DNA from: Symbiodinium natans
Taxonomy: Eukaryota; Sar; Dinophyceae; Suessiales; Symbiodiniaceae
Assembly: GCA_905221605.1 (NCBI GenBank)
Contig: CAJNDS010002366.1
Span: 435,001 to 466,242 of the forward strand
Direction of reading: 5' to 3'
Length of the DNA stretch: 31,242 nucleotides
Below are positions 9,778 to 18,689 of the stretch, piece by piece. A program made the translations under genes and the position numbers. The notes beneath the pieces were generated by a model that saw only the letters and a list, made by a program, of their open reading frames with translations, made no database searches and had not been told where the DNA came from. Positions within the stretch are counted from its first letter, which is position 1; each line of letters begins with the position of its first letter.

Positions 9778-9822
9778 CCCTAAACCCTAAACCCTAAACC
9801 CTAAACCCTAAACCCTAAACCC
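9778..9822. repeat. CCCTAAA block before E6
   Basis: Six C-strand heptamers end directly in the acceptor: CCCTAAACCCAG|GTGAAG. Here the telomeric repeat reaches to within 2 nt of the exon. Confidence 0.95.
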
Positions 9823-9824
9823 AG

Positions 9825-9900
9825 GTGAAGCACAAGCAGGGATTGCTGGGGGCGCGCTACAAGCTGGAGCAGCTGGCCCTGGAAGAAGCTGAGACGCTTG
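9825..9900 (+). CDS. E6: channel exon (GARYKLEQLALEEAETL)
   Basis: The frame reads VKHKQGLLGARYKLEQLALE, then EAETL. It matches the family segment VNREGNAxxRRxLESLPLESFD that follows the first strands of the second RCK-like domain. It starts right after the CCCTAAACCCAG acceptor and ends ACG CTT G|GTCTGT, phase 1, joining E7 exactly. Unlike most exons it is not followed by a TTTAGGG block; a family 2 MITE-like element sits 28 bp downstream instead. Confidence 0.7.
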
Positions 9901-9927
9901 GTCTGTTGCCTGGGTTCATAAGAAAAA

Positions 9928-10026
9928 TGGGGTCGGAATGATTGCTATTCATGTTCCCCCTTGTGGCCTCTTTGAAATTCTATTCTAATAACCCCCCAAA
10001 ACCCTGTTCTGATTATTCAGGCACCT
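9928..10026. mobile_element. MITE-like element, family 2, copy 2
   Basis: It begins TGGGGTCGGAATGATTGC and ends GATTATTCAGGCACC, with the internal ACCCCCCAAAACCCTG segment shared with the other two copies. It is 28 bp downstream of E6, in the position where other introns carry TTTAGGG. Confidence 0.7.
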
Positions 10027-10439
10027 TTTTTGGGGCTTCTGGGGCTCGAAGCCGCATTAGCGGCTTCATGGCATCGACATGTTTTCTGAGGTCCGCCCAC
10101 ATGGTGAGCCTTTGACACTTGAAGCCATGGGTCCTCTTTGGCCATAGTACCCTGAATGAAAGGGTCCGCATGACAAACAGGGGCCTGAAAGGCACCATCA
10201 TAGAACCAAATTCGCAATGAGCACCCTAAGCCCTAACACCCTCAAACAGCTTAGAGCCTGTAAGGCTCTACCGTCAGACCCCGAACCTCCCCTCAACCCC
10301 CCGACGCAAAATGTCAGAGTGGGCAAGGCCTAAAGAACCAAAACGATCACAGCTTAACCCCTAAACATCCTATGCCCACACAGCCGAAGCCGCAAATCCA
10401 TGCCACTTTTTACCCGTTCTTTCCGCAGTCCTCAATCGG

Positions 10440-10516
10440 GATCATAATTGGGGGGGGGGGGGGGGGGGGCGGGGTACTATAATCCCTATTCAGGAGCTGT
10501 TAGTATAAGGGGGCAC
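10440..10516. mobile_element. MITE-like element, family 1, truncated copy with central poly-G
   Basis: The right half (TACTATAATCCCTATT through TAAGGGGGCACATCCCA) is preserved. The left half is reduced to GGGATCATAATT, and the centre is a 20-base G run (10450-10469). Confidence 0.75.
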
Positions 10517-10518
10517 AT

Positions 10519-10567
10519 CCCAAACCCTAAACCCCAAACCCCAAACCCTAAACCCTAAACCCTAAAC
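10519..10567. repeat. CCCTAAA/CCCCAAA block before E7
   Basis: Seven C-strand heptamers, two CCCCAAA variants among them, directly follow the MITE end and stop 20 nt before E7. Confidence 0.9.
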
Positions 10568-10587
10568 AACCCTTCCCAAGCCCTGAG

Positions 10588-10662
10588 ACCGACCAAGGAA
10601 GATCTTCATTCTCGCCGACAGCTCGGCCCGATCTGACGAAGCTGCAGCTCCTTGGGCTCGCG
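10588..10662 (+). CDS. E7: channel exon (RKIFILADSSARSDE)
   Basis: The frame reads RPRKIFILADSSARSDEAAA, then PWAR. It aligns with the family strand FDSILILADESVEDS in the second RCK-like domain, including the conserved I-L-A-D. Acceptor CCCTGAG|AC joins E6's G as GAC in phase 1. The end is GCT CGC G|GTTTAGGG if the usual donor is used (phase 1), but E8 needs phase 0. Either the border is one base earlier (CGC|GGTTTAG), a base is missing, or a micro-exon is unseen. Confidence 0.8.
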
Positions 10663-10795
10663 GTTTAGGGTTTAGGGTTTAGGGTTTAGGGTTTAGGGTT
10701 TAGGGTTTAGGGTTTAGGGTTTAGGGTTTAGGGTTTAGGGTTTAGGGTTTAGGGTTTAGGGTTTAGGGTTTAGGGTTTAGGGTTTAGGGTTTAGG
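10662..10795. repeat. TTTAGGG array after E7 (about 19 copies)
   Basis: The longest perfect G-strand telomere array of the window begins at the E7 donor. Confidence 0.98.
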
Positions 10796-11086
10796 CTATT
10801 GCGGCTCTTCAGACGGGCTCTAGTTGGATGTTTACTTAATGTCAGATATGTCATTTTGATAAGCACTGCATGCTTGGGTGTTTATAACAAATACCTGGAC
10901 TCGAAGTCCGAGCCTGGTGTGGCTTCAGGATTGCACCTCTTCGCGTGCTCAGTTATGAGCCTTCTATGTTACCGTGTGTGTTTGCAGCTGTTTAGTTTTG
11001 CGATGCTCTGGCCATAAGCCAGCGGAATGCCCCCCCACCCCTCCCACGCACCCCAAACTGAGCACCTAAAGCTAAAGAACCCTCCA

Positions 11087-11174
11087 CCCTAAACCCTAAA
11101 CCCTAAACCCTAAACCCCAAACCCCAAACCCCAAACCCCAAACCCCAAACCCCAAACCCCAAACCCCAAGCCCT
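11087..11174. repeat. CCCTAAA then CCCCAAA array before E8
   Basis: Three CCCTAAA units are followed by about eight homogeneous CCCCAAA units, ending 22 nt before E8. Confidence 0.95.
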
Positions 11175-11196
11175 GAAACGAATCTCTCGCTGAAAG

Positions 11197-11285
11197 GACT
11201 GCGACACGGTGGCCACATTGCTGCAAGTGCGAGACATCTTCCGCGAGCGAGGGAAGCACCACCCCGACCTGGCAACTCAGTCGAG
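11197..11285 (+). CDS. E8: channel exon (DTVATLLQVRDIF)
   Basis: The frame reads DCDTVATLLQVRDIFRERGK, then HHPDLATQS. It matches the family helix ADSRSLATLLLIRDIQ. Acceptor GCTGAAAG|GAC gives phase 0 entry, and exit TCG AG|GTTTAGGG is phase 2. Neither phase agrees with the neighbouring exons as bounded here, although the amino-acid match is clear. Possible causes are sequence indels, unusual splice borders or decay. Confidence 0.75.
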
Positions 11286-11393
11286 GTTTAGGGTTTAGGG
11301 TTTAGGGTTTAGGGTTTAGGGTTTAGCGTTTAGGGTTTAGGGTTTAGGGTTTAGGGTTTAGGGTTTAGGGTTTAGGGTTCGGCTTAGGGTTTC
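11286..11393. repeat. TTTAGGG array after E8 (about 15 copies)
   Basis: G-strand heptamers (one TTTAGCG) start at the E8 donor and end in TTCGGCTTAGGG, next to a truncated family 1 MITE. Confidence 0.98.
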
Positions 11394-11394
11394 C

Positions 11395-11500
11395 GATTAT
11401 ACTCACAGTCTCCTTAAGAGGGATTATCGTACCCCCCCGATGATAGTCCCGATGATAATCCCCATTAAGGACTGTTAGTATAAGGGGGAACATCCCAGTT
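11395..11500. mobile_element. MITE-like element, family 1, partial copy
   Basis: It contains TTATACTCACAGTCTCCTTA and, inverted, ATTAAGGACTGTTAGTATAA followed by GGGGGAACATCCCA. The left terminal TTGGGATGTTCCCCC is missing, where the telomeric array abuts it. Confidence 0.75.
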
Positions 11501-11695
11501 TTTTATTCCTGATTTTATTGTTGTCTAGGAGGTTCAAGCCGTTCAAGAGAGTCGTTCAAGCCTGTTCTGAACCATGTCTCACACTAAACTGTGACTAAAC
11601 GCTACGCTCACTCTTGGCAGAACAGCAAAAACCCAGAGAGTCAGATACTGGCTTCTGCATTGAAAGCAGACTCTGCGCTACTGCGAGGGCCCTGA

Positions 11696-11748
11696 CCCTA
11701 AACCCTAAACCCCAAACCCTAAACCCTAAACCCTAAACCCTAAACCCT
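11696..11748. repeat. CCCTAAA block before E9
   Basis: Seven C-strand heptamers (one CCCCAAA) end 37 nt before E9. The pyrimidine-rich GGCTTCCTTTCTACC lies between. Confidence 0.95.
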
Positions 11749-11785
11749 GTAACACCTCAACACGGCTTCCTTTCTACCCGAGCAG

Positions 11786-11882
11786 TCCACCCATGTCGTC
11801 CAGGTAATCATGCCGCAAGTTCTGGGAAAACGCGCAGAGCACAATTGCTGGAAGATGCTACGGCGCGCTTGAGAAGAGGGAG
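11786..11882 (+). CDS. E9: channel exon with a probable frameshift
   Basis: The first half reads STHVVQVIMPQVLGK after acceptor GAGCAG|, fitting the family's (V/I)I(S/A)EILDPxT strand. That frame then meets TGA. After shifting by one base at the GGGAAAA run (11824-11830), the frame reads TRRAQLLEDATARLRRGR, which fits the helix that should follow (RxLLEDA-like). A single missing base would restore one frame. The end, AGGGAG|GTCTATAGGTTCAGGG, gives phase 2, which fits E10. I describe this as a broken or mis-sequenced exon. Confidence 0.5.
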
Positions 11883-11893
11883 GTCTATAGGTT

Positions 11894-11940
11894 CAGGGTT
11901 TAGGGTTTAGGGTTTAGGGTCCAGGGTCAAGGGTCAAGGG
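11894..11940. repeat. TTTAGGG/TCAAGGG block after E9
   Basis: TTCAGGG, three TTTAGGG, TCCAGGG and TCAAGGG units begin 11 nt downstream of the E9 donor. Confidence 0.9.
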
Positions 11941-12265
11941 TCAGAAGTTTAGACTACCATACACCTGGTTCTCCGTGGATTTGGGACATGGCATGTGCCT
12001 TTATTCACTATACTCTTCTCCTTAAAAGGGGGGGAGGCAACGCCTGCGCAAACACAAGGAGAGGGTGTAGGGGTGTGGCTCCCACAGGGGTGCCCCCCTC
12101 GTCTCGCCGCGGATTTGACCCCACATGATTTGGGCCCCCTGGACCTTCCACCCTAAAGCTTGAAGCTCGGCGGTCAAAGATGTGAAATCCGAAAGTATCC
12201 CAAAACCCTGAAAGCCCTGCACCCCGAAACCCTCCAAAACACCAGAACGCCTGGGACCTTTTAAG

Positions 12266-12311
12266 GAGCGGCCTGATCGACTACATCAACTCCAACCGGC
12301 TCTCTTGCCAG
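12266..12311 (+). CDS. E10: channel exon (SGLIDYINSNRLSCQ)
   Basis: The frame reads SGLIDYINSNRLSCQ and matches the highly conserved ISDYVLSNELVS motif of CASTOR/POLLUX, with D-Y-x-x-S-N conserved. Acceptor CCTTTTAAG|G fits E9 in phase 2. An in-frame acceptor at 12244-12245 would add NAWDLLR. The donor is TGCCAG|GTCTTGG, phase 0. Upstream only a decayed C-rich repeat (about 12196-12240) is present, and no TTTAGGG follows. Confidence 0.65.
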
Positions 12312-12979
12312 GTCTTGGCTCAGGCCGGGGGGGCTTTGGTGTGTCTTGGAGTCTAGGAATCTCCAGGATTTCGGATTCCTGCAGCTGCTTGTTTTTCACC
12401 TCTCCCGCCAAAGCCCCAAGTTCTAGGCATGCAGTGGCCCTTTCCTGCCCTCTCTCCAAATCAAGCATCACCTGACAGCGAGAGCTTCCAGAAGTGTTTT
12501 TGGGCCAGGTTTGCCAAAGCTGCAGCCTCAGCTTGCCACAACCTTTTCAAGGTTCAGGCTTTGCAGCTAGCTTGAGGTGAGCGGGCATGAAGCCCTTAAG
12601 TTACCTTCAGGCTCGAGCTTCGGGGTTAGGTTTAGGTTTCATGTATTTGAGACCCACATGGTGGTTCGCGCAGAAGTCCTAGACTGAGGTGTCGCCGCAG
12701 ATTTCTGGCCAAGCTAACTTAGCTGCTAAGCGCTGAGCATGGTTTTCCCATTGTGCTGGACATAAGCTTCCATCCAGGTACCTTTGCAATTGCGGGATTC
12801 TGCCGCATGGGCACAAGCTTTACCAAGGCACCCAAATGGTTGTTTCAGCCATTGTTGAAATCATTTTTCATTTATGTGAGTACTTAACCCAGTATGGAAC
12901 AAAAATGAAAAGATAATTTCTCACAGTACCCCACCAACGGTGCGGTTGTGAGGTCCCGAAATTTGCAACCTTTTTGCAG
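12312..12979. other. Intron 10 interior
   Basis: No gene or telomeric block seen. Gene-derived blocks are sparse here, and AT content rises at 12840-12930. Confidence 0.5.
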
Positions 12980-13023
12980 AGCTCCTCCTCGGTGACACGG
13001 CCAGGACGAATCATCCAAAGTTG
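12980..13023 (+). CDS. E11: candidate small channel exon
   Basis: A 44-nt segment sits between a classical acceptor (CAACCTTTTTGCAG|) and donor (AAAGTTG|GTGTGAG). It reads SSSSVTRPGRIIQSW and its phases (0 in, 2 out) join E10 and E12 exactly. It has no recognised similarity to the family at this point, where a QINDVLEELF-like helix is expected, so support is from splice sites and phase only. Confidence 0.3.
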
Positions 13024-13044
13024 GTGTGAGCCCATAGAGCCCCC

Positions 13045-13155
13045 ACCCTAGACCCTAAACCCTAAACCCTAAGCCCTAAGCCCTAAGCCCTAAGCCCTAA
13101 GCCCTAAGCCCTAAACCCTAAACCCTAAACCCTAAACCCTAAACCCGAAACCCAA
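13045..13155. repeat. CCCTAAA array with CCCTAAG sub-array before E12
   Basis: About fifteen C-strand heptamers; the middle six are homogeneous CCCTAAG. Confidence 0.95.
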
Positions 13156-13219
13156 CCTGGGGTCCAGTTGTTTATTCTCAGCCTTCCGCCTTCCTCGCCT
13201 TCCACTGAGCCCTTGGCAG

Positions 13220-13280
13220 GATCTGCATCCGGCATCTGTCCGACTATGTCTGCGATGTGGTCGATGAGGATGACCATGAG
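13220..13280 (+). CDS. E12: channel exon (ICIRHLSDYVCDVVD)
   Basis: The frame reads ICIRHLSDYVCDVVDEDDHE after acceptor CCCTTGGCAG|G. ICIRHLSDYV fits the family's NEMHIRQADIYL strand in the C-terminal lobe of the second RCK-like domain. Exit CATGAG|GTCCCTTAA is phase 0 and joins E13. The TTTAGGG block starts 27 nt further on, after a C run. Confidence 0.55.
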
Positions 13281-13306
13281 GTCCCTTAACCCTCCCCCCC
13301 CCCCCA

Positions 13307-13361
13307 GGGTTTAGGGTTTAGGGTTTGAGTTTAGGGTTGAGGGTTTAGGGTTTAGGGTTCA
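13307..13361. repeat. TTTAGGG block after E12
   Basis: G-strand heptamers with TTTGAG and TTGAGGG variants follow a run of 12 Cs. Confidence 0.95.
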
Positions 13362-13721
13362 GCCCTGCATATCTCAGACTCTGCACACCGCAATACTCCA
13401 GTCCTAAGGGCCAGACGCCTGAACTCAGCAGGATGCGCAGGATGCGCAGGCTGCACTAAAACCCATTACATGCTGGCTCCGTTCATCCCTCAAGCCTCCA
13501 CCCTGGAACTTAAGGCAGTCCTCACATCTTGAGCCCTAGACACCAGGGCAGGCAGATCAACTTCAGCGAAGTGCTTGCAGCGGTCCGGCACTGAGAGGGC
13601 AGCAGCTTGAGTCGCTGGAGATGCTCTTTTTGTTACAAAGCTTCAGAAGTTGTCATGGACGTACCTGTGACAAGTGCTTGCTTTAGGAGGGGTTCGTCAT
13701 CGTTTGGCGTAGAGTTTTTTA

Positions 13722-13816
13722 GCCCTAAACCCTAAGCCCTAAACCCGAAACCCTAAACCCTAAACCCTAAACCGCAAACCCTAAACCCCTAAACCCTTAA
13801 ACCCTTAAACCCTAAT
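13722..13816. repeat. CCCTAAA array inside intron 12
   Basis: C-strand heptamers with CCCTAAG, CCCGAAA and 8-mer variants (CCCCTAAA, CCCTTAAA). It precedes a 42-nt exon-like segment (13870-13911) that I do not include in the gene. Confidence 0.95.
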
Positions 13817-13911
13817 AGGATTTTCTACTTGGTTGTACAACCGTGCATTGCTGAGAGACGTTCTTTCAGGACGGACTCGCCCGAAGGCCCAGAGAAGTCC
13901 AAGGAACTTAG

Positions 13912-13940
13912 GATTTAGGCTTTAGGGTTTAGGGTTTAGG
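13912..13940. repeat. TTTAGGG block inside intron 12
   Basis: GATTTAGGC, TTTAGGG, TTTAGGG and TTTAGGC follow the exon-like segment 13870-13911. Confidence 0.9.
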
Positions 13941-13986
13941 CCCGAGACCCTCAAAGCGGATGGGGAAGTGATACGTTGGCTCGAAG

Positions 13987-14055
13987 AACATCATCAACGA
14001 GATGTGGGCTGAGAAACTTGAAGAAGATGCTAGCTATGAAGCCTTTCAAGTAGAG
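13987..14055 (+). CDS. E13: channel exon (LEEDASYEAFQVE)
   Basis: The frame reads NIINEMWAEKLEEDASYEAF, then QVE. The end fits the family's SFYEIMLRA helix directly before the GEVAIGW strand of E14. Acceptor GGCTCGAAG| and donor GTAGAG|GTTTGGGATTTAAG give phases 0 and 0, in agreement with E12 and E14. The donor is a degenerate telomere unit. Confidence 0.6.
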
Positions 14056-14272
14056 GTTTGGGATTTAAGCCTCGACCCTCAGCCCTCAGCCCTAGCTAGC
14101 CTCCTGGCTCACTTGAGAAGAAACACTCCCTATTCGCGGTCCTAAGAAAAACAAGCAACACCTTCCGACAAAGAGCTGAGCTCCACCATCGGCGTTGAGG
14201 GTTTTGGAGTTTAGGGTTTTGAGACACACGTCGTCGATCTCAAGTTACCTCACAAGTCTGAGACGCAACGAG
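14056..14272. other. Intron 13, short, degenerate telomeric ends
   Basis: It begins GTTTGGGATTTAAGC. The block CCTCGACCCTCAGCCCTCAG follows at once, and the last third contains GGGTTTTGGAGTTTAGGG (14199-14217). The G-like block close to the acceptor is an exception to the usual orientation. Confidence 0.5.
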
Positions 14273-14320
14273 GTGTCCAAAGCTGGGGAGGTGGCCATCG
14301 GCTGGTCCAGGCCGCGCGGG
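14273..14320 (+). CDS. E14: channel exon (GEVAIGWSRPRG)
   Basis: The frame reads VSKAGEVAIGWSRPRG and matches the family's REILIGYRLAN strand. Acceptor GCAACGAG|GTG (phase 0) joins E13. Donor CGCGGG|GTAGGG (phase 0) joins E15 so that IGWSRPRG-EGQMLWQLNPPD aligns with IGYRLANAERAVINPPAK without gaps. The exon is only 48 nt. The same frame is open upstream to 14195 but that part has no family similarity. Confidence 0.65.
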
Positions 14321-14334
14321 GTAGGGCCGTTAGG

Positions 14335-14420
14335 GAGGTTTGGGGTTTGGGGTTTGGGGTTTGGGATTTGGGGTTTGACGTGGGTTGGGCCGAAGGGTTC
14401 AGGGTTTTGGGTTCGGTTTT
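14335..14420. repeat. TTTGGGG variant array after E14
   Basis: The intron opens with GTAGGGCCGTTAGGG and then four TTTGGGG/TTTGGGA units and looser G-rich copies, a variant form of the donor-side telomeric block. Confidence 0.8.
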
Positions 14421-17279
14421 TTTTGAAAGATGTCAAGAACTCAAAACCCTAAGCACCCAACTGTTCCCTTTGAGCCTCGGTGAGGCAGCAAGTTCATGCT
14501 TGGTTGGCTTCTCCAGGTCTCTGAATTGTCTCAATGACTCCTGATGTTTCCGAATCGTTTGGAATTCCTTCTTGCATGCCTGCCTGTGGTTTCCGAATGG
14601 GTGGCCTGATTTATGTCTTCTTCCGAGCTGCGTTTTCTGCTCCAGGGCAGGAAGCGTTTCAGCTTAGGTGTTTGGGGTTGGGGTTGGGGTTGGGGTTGTT
14701 TGTGGTCGCTTGTCGTTTGCTGGTTCGTGATGTTTGTTTCGGTGTGGAAACCAAACAACTTTGTCATGAGACTTTCAAATTTCGAAACATGATTGCGCAA
14801 ACAAAACAACCGGAAATGCAGTTTCATGAAACATGGAACAACGCCAAATCGCACGAAGCCACGCGGTCCGTTACGTGAGCGCTCACCCTCTCTAAACGGG
14901 AACGGGGTCTGACGACTTCTGCCTCAGCCGAGACCAAAGAACAATCCTTCAGCTTCTTTTTTTAATCACACAACCGCCTTTTCCCCAAATCAGGATCAAG
15001 GGCCACGAACCTCGCAAAATTGCGGGTAACCATTTTCAATAAGGGTATCCCGAACAATTTTTCCGGAACTTCGCGTAATCGCGGGTAACAATACTCAATC
15101 GGGTGCAACATGAAGAGGAGTGAGGGGTGAGAAGGCCTGAACTCTGCAAAGACAGGGGAATGAGCAAGCCCCGAATGAGACCGGAGAAGCACTGTGCATT
15201 CCTGCTCGTCAGACCCTAAACCACCTAAAGCCCCAAAGCCTCAGTTCCGAAACCCTCAAGCTAACTCATAGCAACCCAACAAAGCCAACGCCCTCAAGCA
15301 GGTCAGCAGAAGAGCTTGAGATGAAAGAAGTGGAAGCTGGCCTGCAAAGAGAAACTGAAAGTCATATCTTCCCGCCTGCCAGCAATGAGTTCCCTTGCGC
15401 TTTAGGGGCACGGGGTCCGAGTGGAGGTGAAAGGGTCCAATTTGGGATTGTCTGCGACTTGGGCGACGTGGGTATTCAAGAGTTGGGAGATGCGACTTCA
15501 GAATGTTGCATGGAAAGGGCGATGCAACTGAGAAGCATGTCTCACATGTCGTAAACCTTAAGCTCTGCAGCCTCGCTTGTCCGTGGAGTTCAATGTGCTG
15601 TTACCCTTGGCTGGCATGAATCACCAAACGCATCCACATCTAGGTAAGCCTTTTCGACATTGCATATTTTCCATCATTGGGTTAAGGAGGATCACATGTC
15701 AAGAATGTTTTTCAGAGGGTTTAAGGGGCCAACCTAGACATGTGTCAAGTCATCGAAAGCTTTGCGACAAGTTCATTTGGCGCATCTGGGTCACTGCAGT
15801 GGCACAACCAGCCTGCCAGAGAGTCTTAGAAACCGCTTGGAAGGGGAGCCTTGTCATCTGCGCCACCATGAGTTGCGAAAGACCCTCGCGCGTCATTCCG
15901 CAGAAGCTCCGAGGCGACCGTTGGCTCCTTACAGCGGCAGGAAAGTTGGAGCAAGACCCAGGAGCACGGCACAGGCCGCCGAATCGAAGGCAAGGAGTCC
16001 AGGAATCCAGCAAAGGGCAACATGCACAGAGCCAGGAATCCGGCAACAGGCCACCTGTATGAGGGGAGGCAAGAAGGAGACAAGCGGAGGACAGGAGTCC
16101 AGGCACCCCAGCCAGGAGAGGAACTATGAAGTAAGACAACGGGAGAATAGAAGGCCAGCCACAGGCAGCCCAGAAAAAATCTTCAAATGGCCTTTCAACC
16201 TCAACAACACACCCGCACATGACAAGAGCGAAGGTTTCACATTCCCTCCCATGCGGGGAGGGCAAAGCAGTGGAGCAGCTGTTCATCTGATCGCTGACTG
16301 GCCAATTTTCGAGGCCTGGTGTATGTGATCAACCGTCATTCTAAACATGTAGCCTTTCTGGATGATGTAGGGTGGGCGGCAGGGAATGGCCACGAACGTG
16401 ATCCTTCATGACTACCCGACTTGAAATCGAACCATCTGCTCAGCCCTCATCCTTGTAAGCAAGCTTCTGCCCGACCTCGATTTCCTCCTGCCACCTTGTG
16501 CGATGACTTCTTGTGCAGGGCATCTGCGTGTGTTCTTCAGTGAATCTCACACACCACTCCGTGATGTTGCCTTTGTGTGCTTCAGGCTGTACATCCCAGG
16601 GCCGAGCTTCAAGAATATGAACGTCTGTGAGAGGTTCTTATTGAACCTGGTAGTTGAACTTGCCTGCATGGGATCGCAAGCCTGCATTCGGACTGCGGGA
16701 CTGCAGCCGAGAACTCCATGGATGAAGGGGCCTTGATGGAGAGAAGACACGTCCTTCGTATGACCTGTCTGCAGTGTCGTATTGTCACCCGAATCCGGTC
16801 CAATTGTCGCGTCCATTGTCCCTGCGTCGGTGGAAGTCTCCATGTGACAGTACTCGAAGGAAGGTGAGCTACGAAGGAGAGTGCGATTGGAGACAAATAA
16901 AACGTGTTGCCGGTGCTACAGCTAATCATCCCACACGCAGCCCTTGTTCCAGTCTAGATCCACGAAGAGTGGAGCAGAGCATACGATATGTTTAGGGCAC
17001 GGCCTCACAGCAGAGTTGCCCTGTCACCAGGGCCTGCTCAGAGCCCGAGCAACCTAATTGTGCATCTTTGCATGTCCCTGCCAGCGACACTGAGCGATTC
17101 GCAATTCGGACTGGAAAATGTGGGCGGGACTACGTCAGATGAAAGTGGCCTCCCCCTCCACCCTGATCGCAAGATCACCAACGTCGGCACAACCGTTTGG
17201 GCACTAAGGCGTTATGTAGCCCAAAGTTTCTGCGCCTCTGACCACACCCTTTCCAAGAATGAAGCCAAACCCAGCTGAG
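14421..17279. other. Intron 14 interior, no supported gene
   Basis: It contains a short TTGGGG run (14675-14699), a degenerate C-strand stretch (15212-15250), and open frames of 161-188 codons at 15577-16328 on both strands. Those frames shadow one another and show no domain. A 30-nt exon-like piece at about 15270-15300 is rejected because E14 joins E15 directly. Confidence 0.5.
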
Positions 17280-17358
17280 GAAGGGCAAATGCTGTGGCAG
17301 CTGAATCCTCCCGATTGGGACGAGATGCGCCGCACCTCGCCGGATGCTCCAAACATTG
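17280..17358 (+). CDS. E15: channel exon (GQMLWQLNPPDWDEM)
   Basis: The frame reads EGQMLWQLNPPDWDEMRRTS, then PDAPNI. LNPPD matches the conserved INPP of the last RCK-like lobe in CASTOR/POLLUX. Acceptor CAGCTGAG| gives phase 0. Exit ATT G|GTTTAGGG gives phase 1, and the G joins GC of E16 to make glycine. There is no CCCTAAA block upstream. Confidence 0.75.
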
Positions 17359-17408
17359 GTTTAGGGTCTAGGGTTTAGGGTTTAGGGTTTAGGGTTTAGG
17401 GTTTAGGG
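17359..17408. repeat. TTTAGGG block after E15 (donor)
   Basis: Seven G-strand heptamers (one TCTAGGG) start exactly at the E15 donor. Confidence 0.97.
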
Positions 17409-17502
17409 GTGAACCCGCAGCCCAAGTTGCTTTCAAGGTTTGGGGTTCGGGGTGTTGGGACATTGGGCTCCGGTGTATAATGTTGTCTGCTGATTAGTGT
17501 GG

Positions 17503-17595
17503 CCCCCCCCTCCCCCCCCCCCCCCCCCCCCCCACGAAAGGATCCCGCTCTTTAGTGTGGGGGGGGGGGGCAATTTGGGGGGGGCGGGGGGGGGG
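17503..17595. repeat. Poly-C and poly-G runs
   Basis: C runs (17503-17533, one T interruption) and G runs (17559-17570, 17577-17595) face each other around a 25-nt spacer, so they can pair. Related TTAGTGTGG words lie next to each run. Confidence 0.9.
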
Positions 17596-17600
17596 TCTGG

Positions 17601-17800
17601 TTTTATATGATTTTAAAAGGCATGAGTTTATATGAATTTAAAAGGGATCCATATGATCCATATGATTTTAAAAGGGATGAGCTCGTATGAGTGTAAAAGG
17701 GATCCATATGATTCTAAACGGGGTGAGACTATATGAAATTAAGAGGGATCCATACGATTTTAAGAGGGATGAGTTTATATGAATTTAAAGGGGATCCATC
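17601..17800. repeat. Tandem array, about 47-bp period
   Basis: Units alternate ATATGATTTTAAAAGGGAT-CC and ATATGAATTTAAAAGGGAT-GAG; about four diverged dimers are visible. AT-rich and non-coding. Confidence 0.8.
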
Positions 17801-18359
17801 TATCCCAACCAAGCCAGCCCGCAAAAAAAAATATAATTCCGGGGGAGCAAACTTTGTATATTATACGGCATCCGGGCAGCTGCTGGACTACCCCCTTTGA
17901 AATTTGATTGCCCGGCCTCGGTACAAAAGAATTTTATAAGGAAATCTTAGTTTTGGGTCTGGCCTGGAGGCTGAAGATTTCAGGGCCCGACAACCTCAGC
18001 ACCATTCGACAGCCTCGCCGAAATTTTGCATCGCCCGATTTTTTTTCACAATTCCGGGGGTCCTCCTCAAATAGATCCCCCTGAATAGTTTTTGGATTTT
18101 TTCCACAATTCCGGGGAAGCACACTAATCAGGATACAACATGAAACATCAGCTGACATCAGGCTTGAGGGCCGATGCATGATTGCATGTTGCACGCTATC
18201 TGAGATTGCTAAAGGACGTTCAAGGGGGACTGAAGGAGGGAGGGAGAGAAAGAATAAGAAAGCGCAGAAGAAAGTCTCAATCAGAGAAGTTCGCATCGTT
18301 TTGTTGTTGGTCTTAGCGGCTGGCATAACATGAAGTCCATGCAGCACAATCGCGTAAGC

Positions 18360-18645
18360 TTGGGATGCTCCCCCTTATACTCACAGTCCTTAATAGGGAT
18401 TCTACTAGGGGGGGGGGGGGGGGGGACTATAATCCCTATTAAGGACTGTTTAGTATAATTGGTCCTTAGAGGGATTATAATAGGGGGGGGGGGGGGGGGG
18501 GGGGGGGGGTGGGGGGGGTGGGGGTACTAGAATCCCTATTAAGGACTGTTAGTATAAGGGGGTCCTTAATAGGGATTATTATAGGGGGATACTATAATCC
18601 CAATTAAGGACTGTCAGTAAGTTAGTATATGGGGGAACATCCAAA
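18360..18645. mobile_element. Compound family 1 MITE-like element with poly-G expansions
   Basis: It begins TTGGGATGCTCCCCCTTATA and ends GGGGGAACATCCAA, with two or three internal repeats of the TCCTTAATAGGGATTATA...TATAATCCCTATTAAGGA inverted core. Flanks GCGTAAGC (18352-18359) and CCGTAAGC (18646-18653) match at 7 of 8 bases, a likely 8-bp target duplication. G runs occupy the core centres at 18408-18425 and 18483-18524. Confidence 0.8.
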
Positions 18646-18689
18646 CCGTAAGCCTTCCCTCAGAGCTTGAGTCCATCTGAACAGCACCC

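Noticed and set aside
15270-15300. 30-nt exon-like piece CTCATAG|...CAAGCAG|GTCAGC reading QPNKANALKQ
   Set aside because: E14 and E15 join directly in phase and align to the family without a gap, so an extra exon here is not needed.
15577-16328. Overlapping 161-188-codon frames on both strands
   Set aside because: They shadow each other, show no motif, and lie inside the intron between two well-supported exons.
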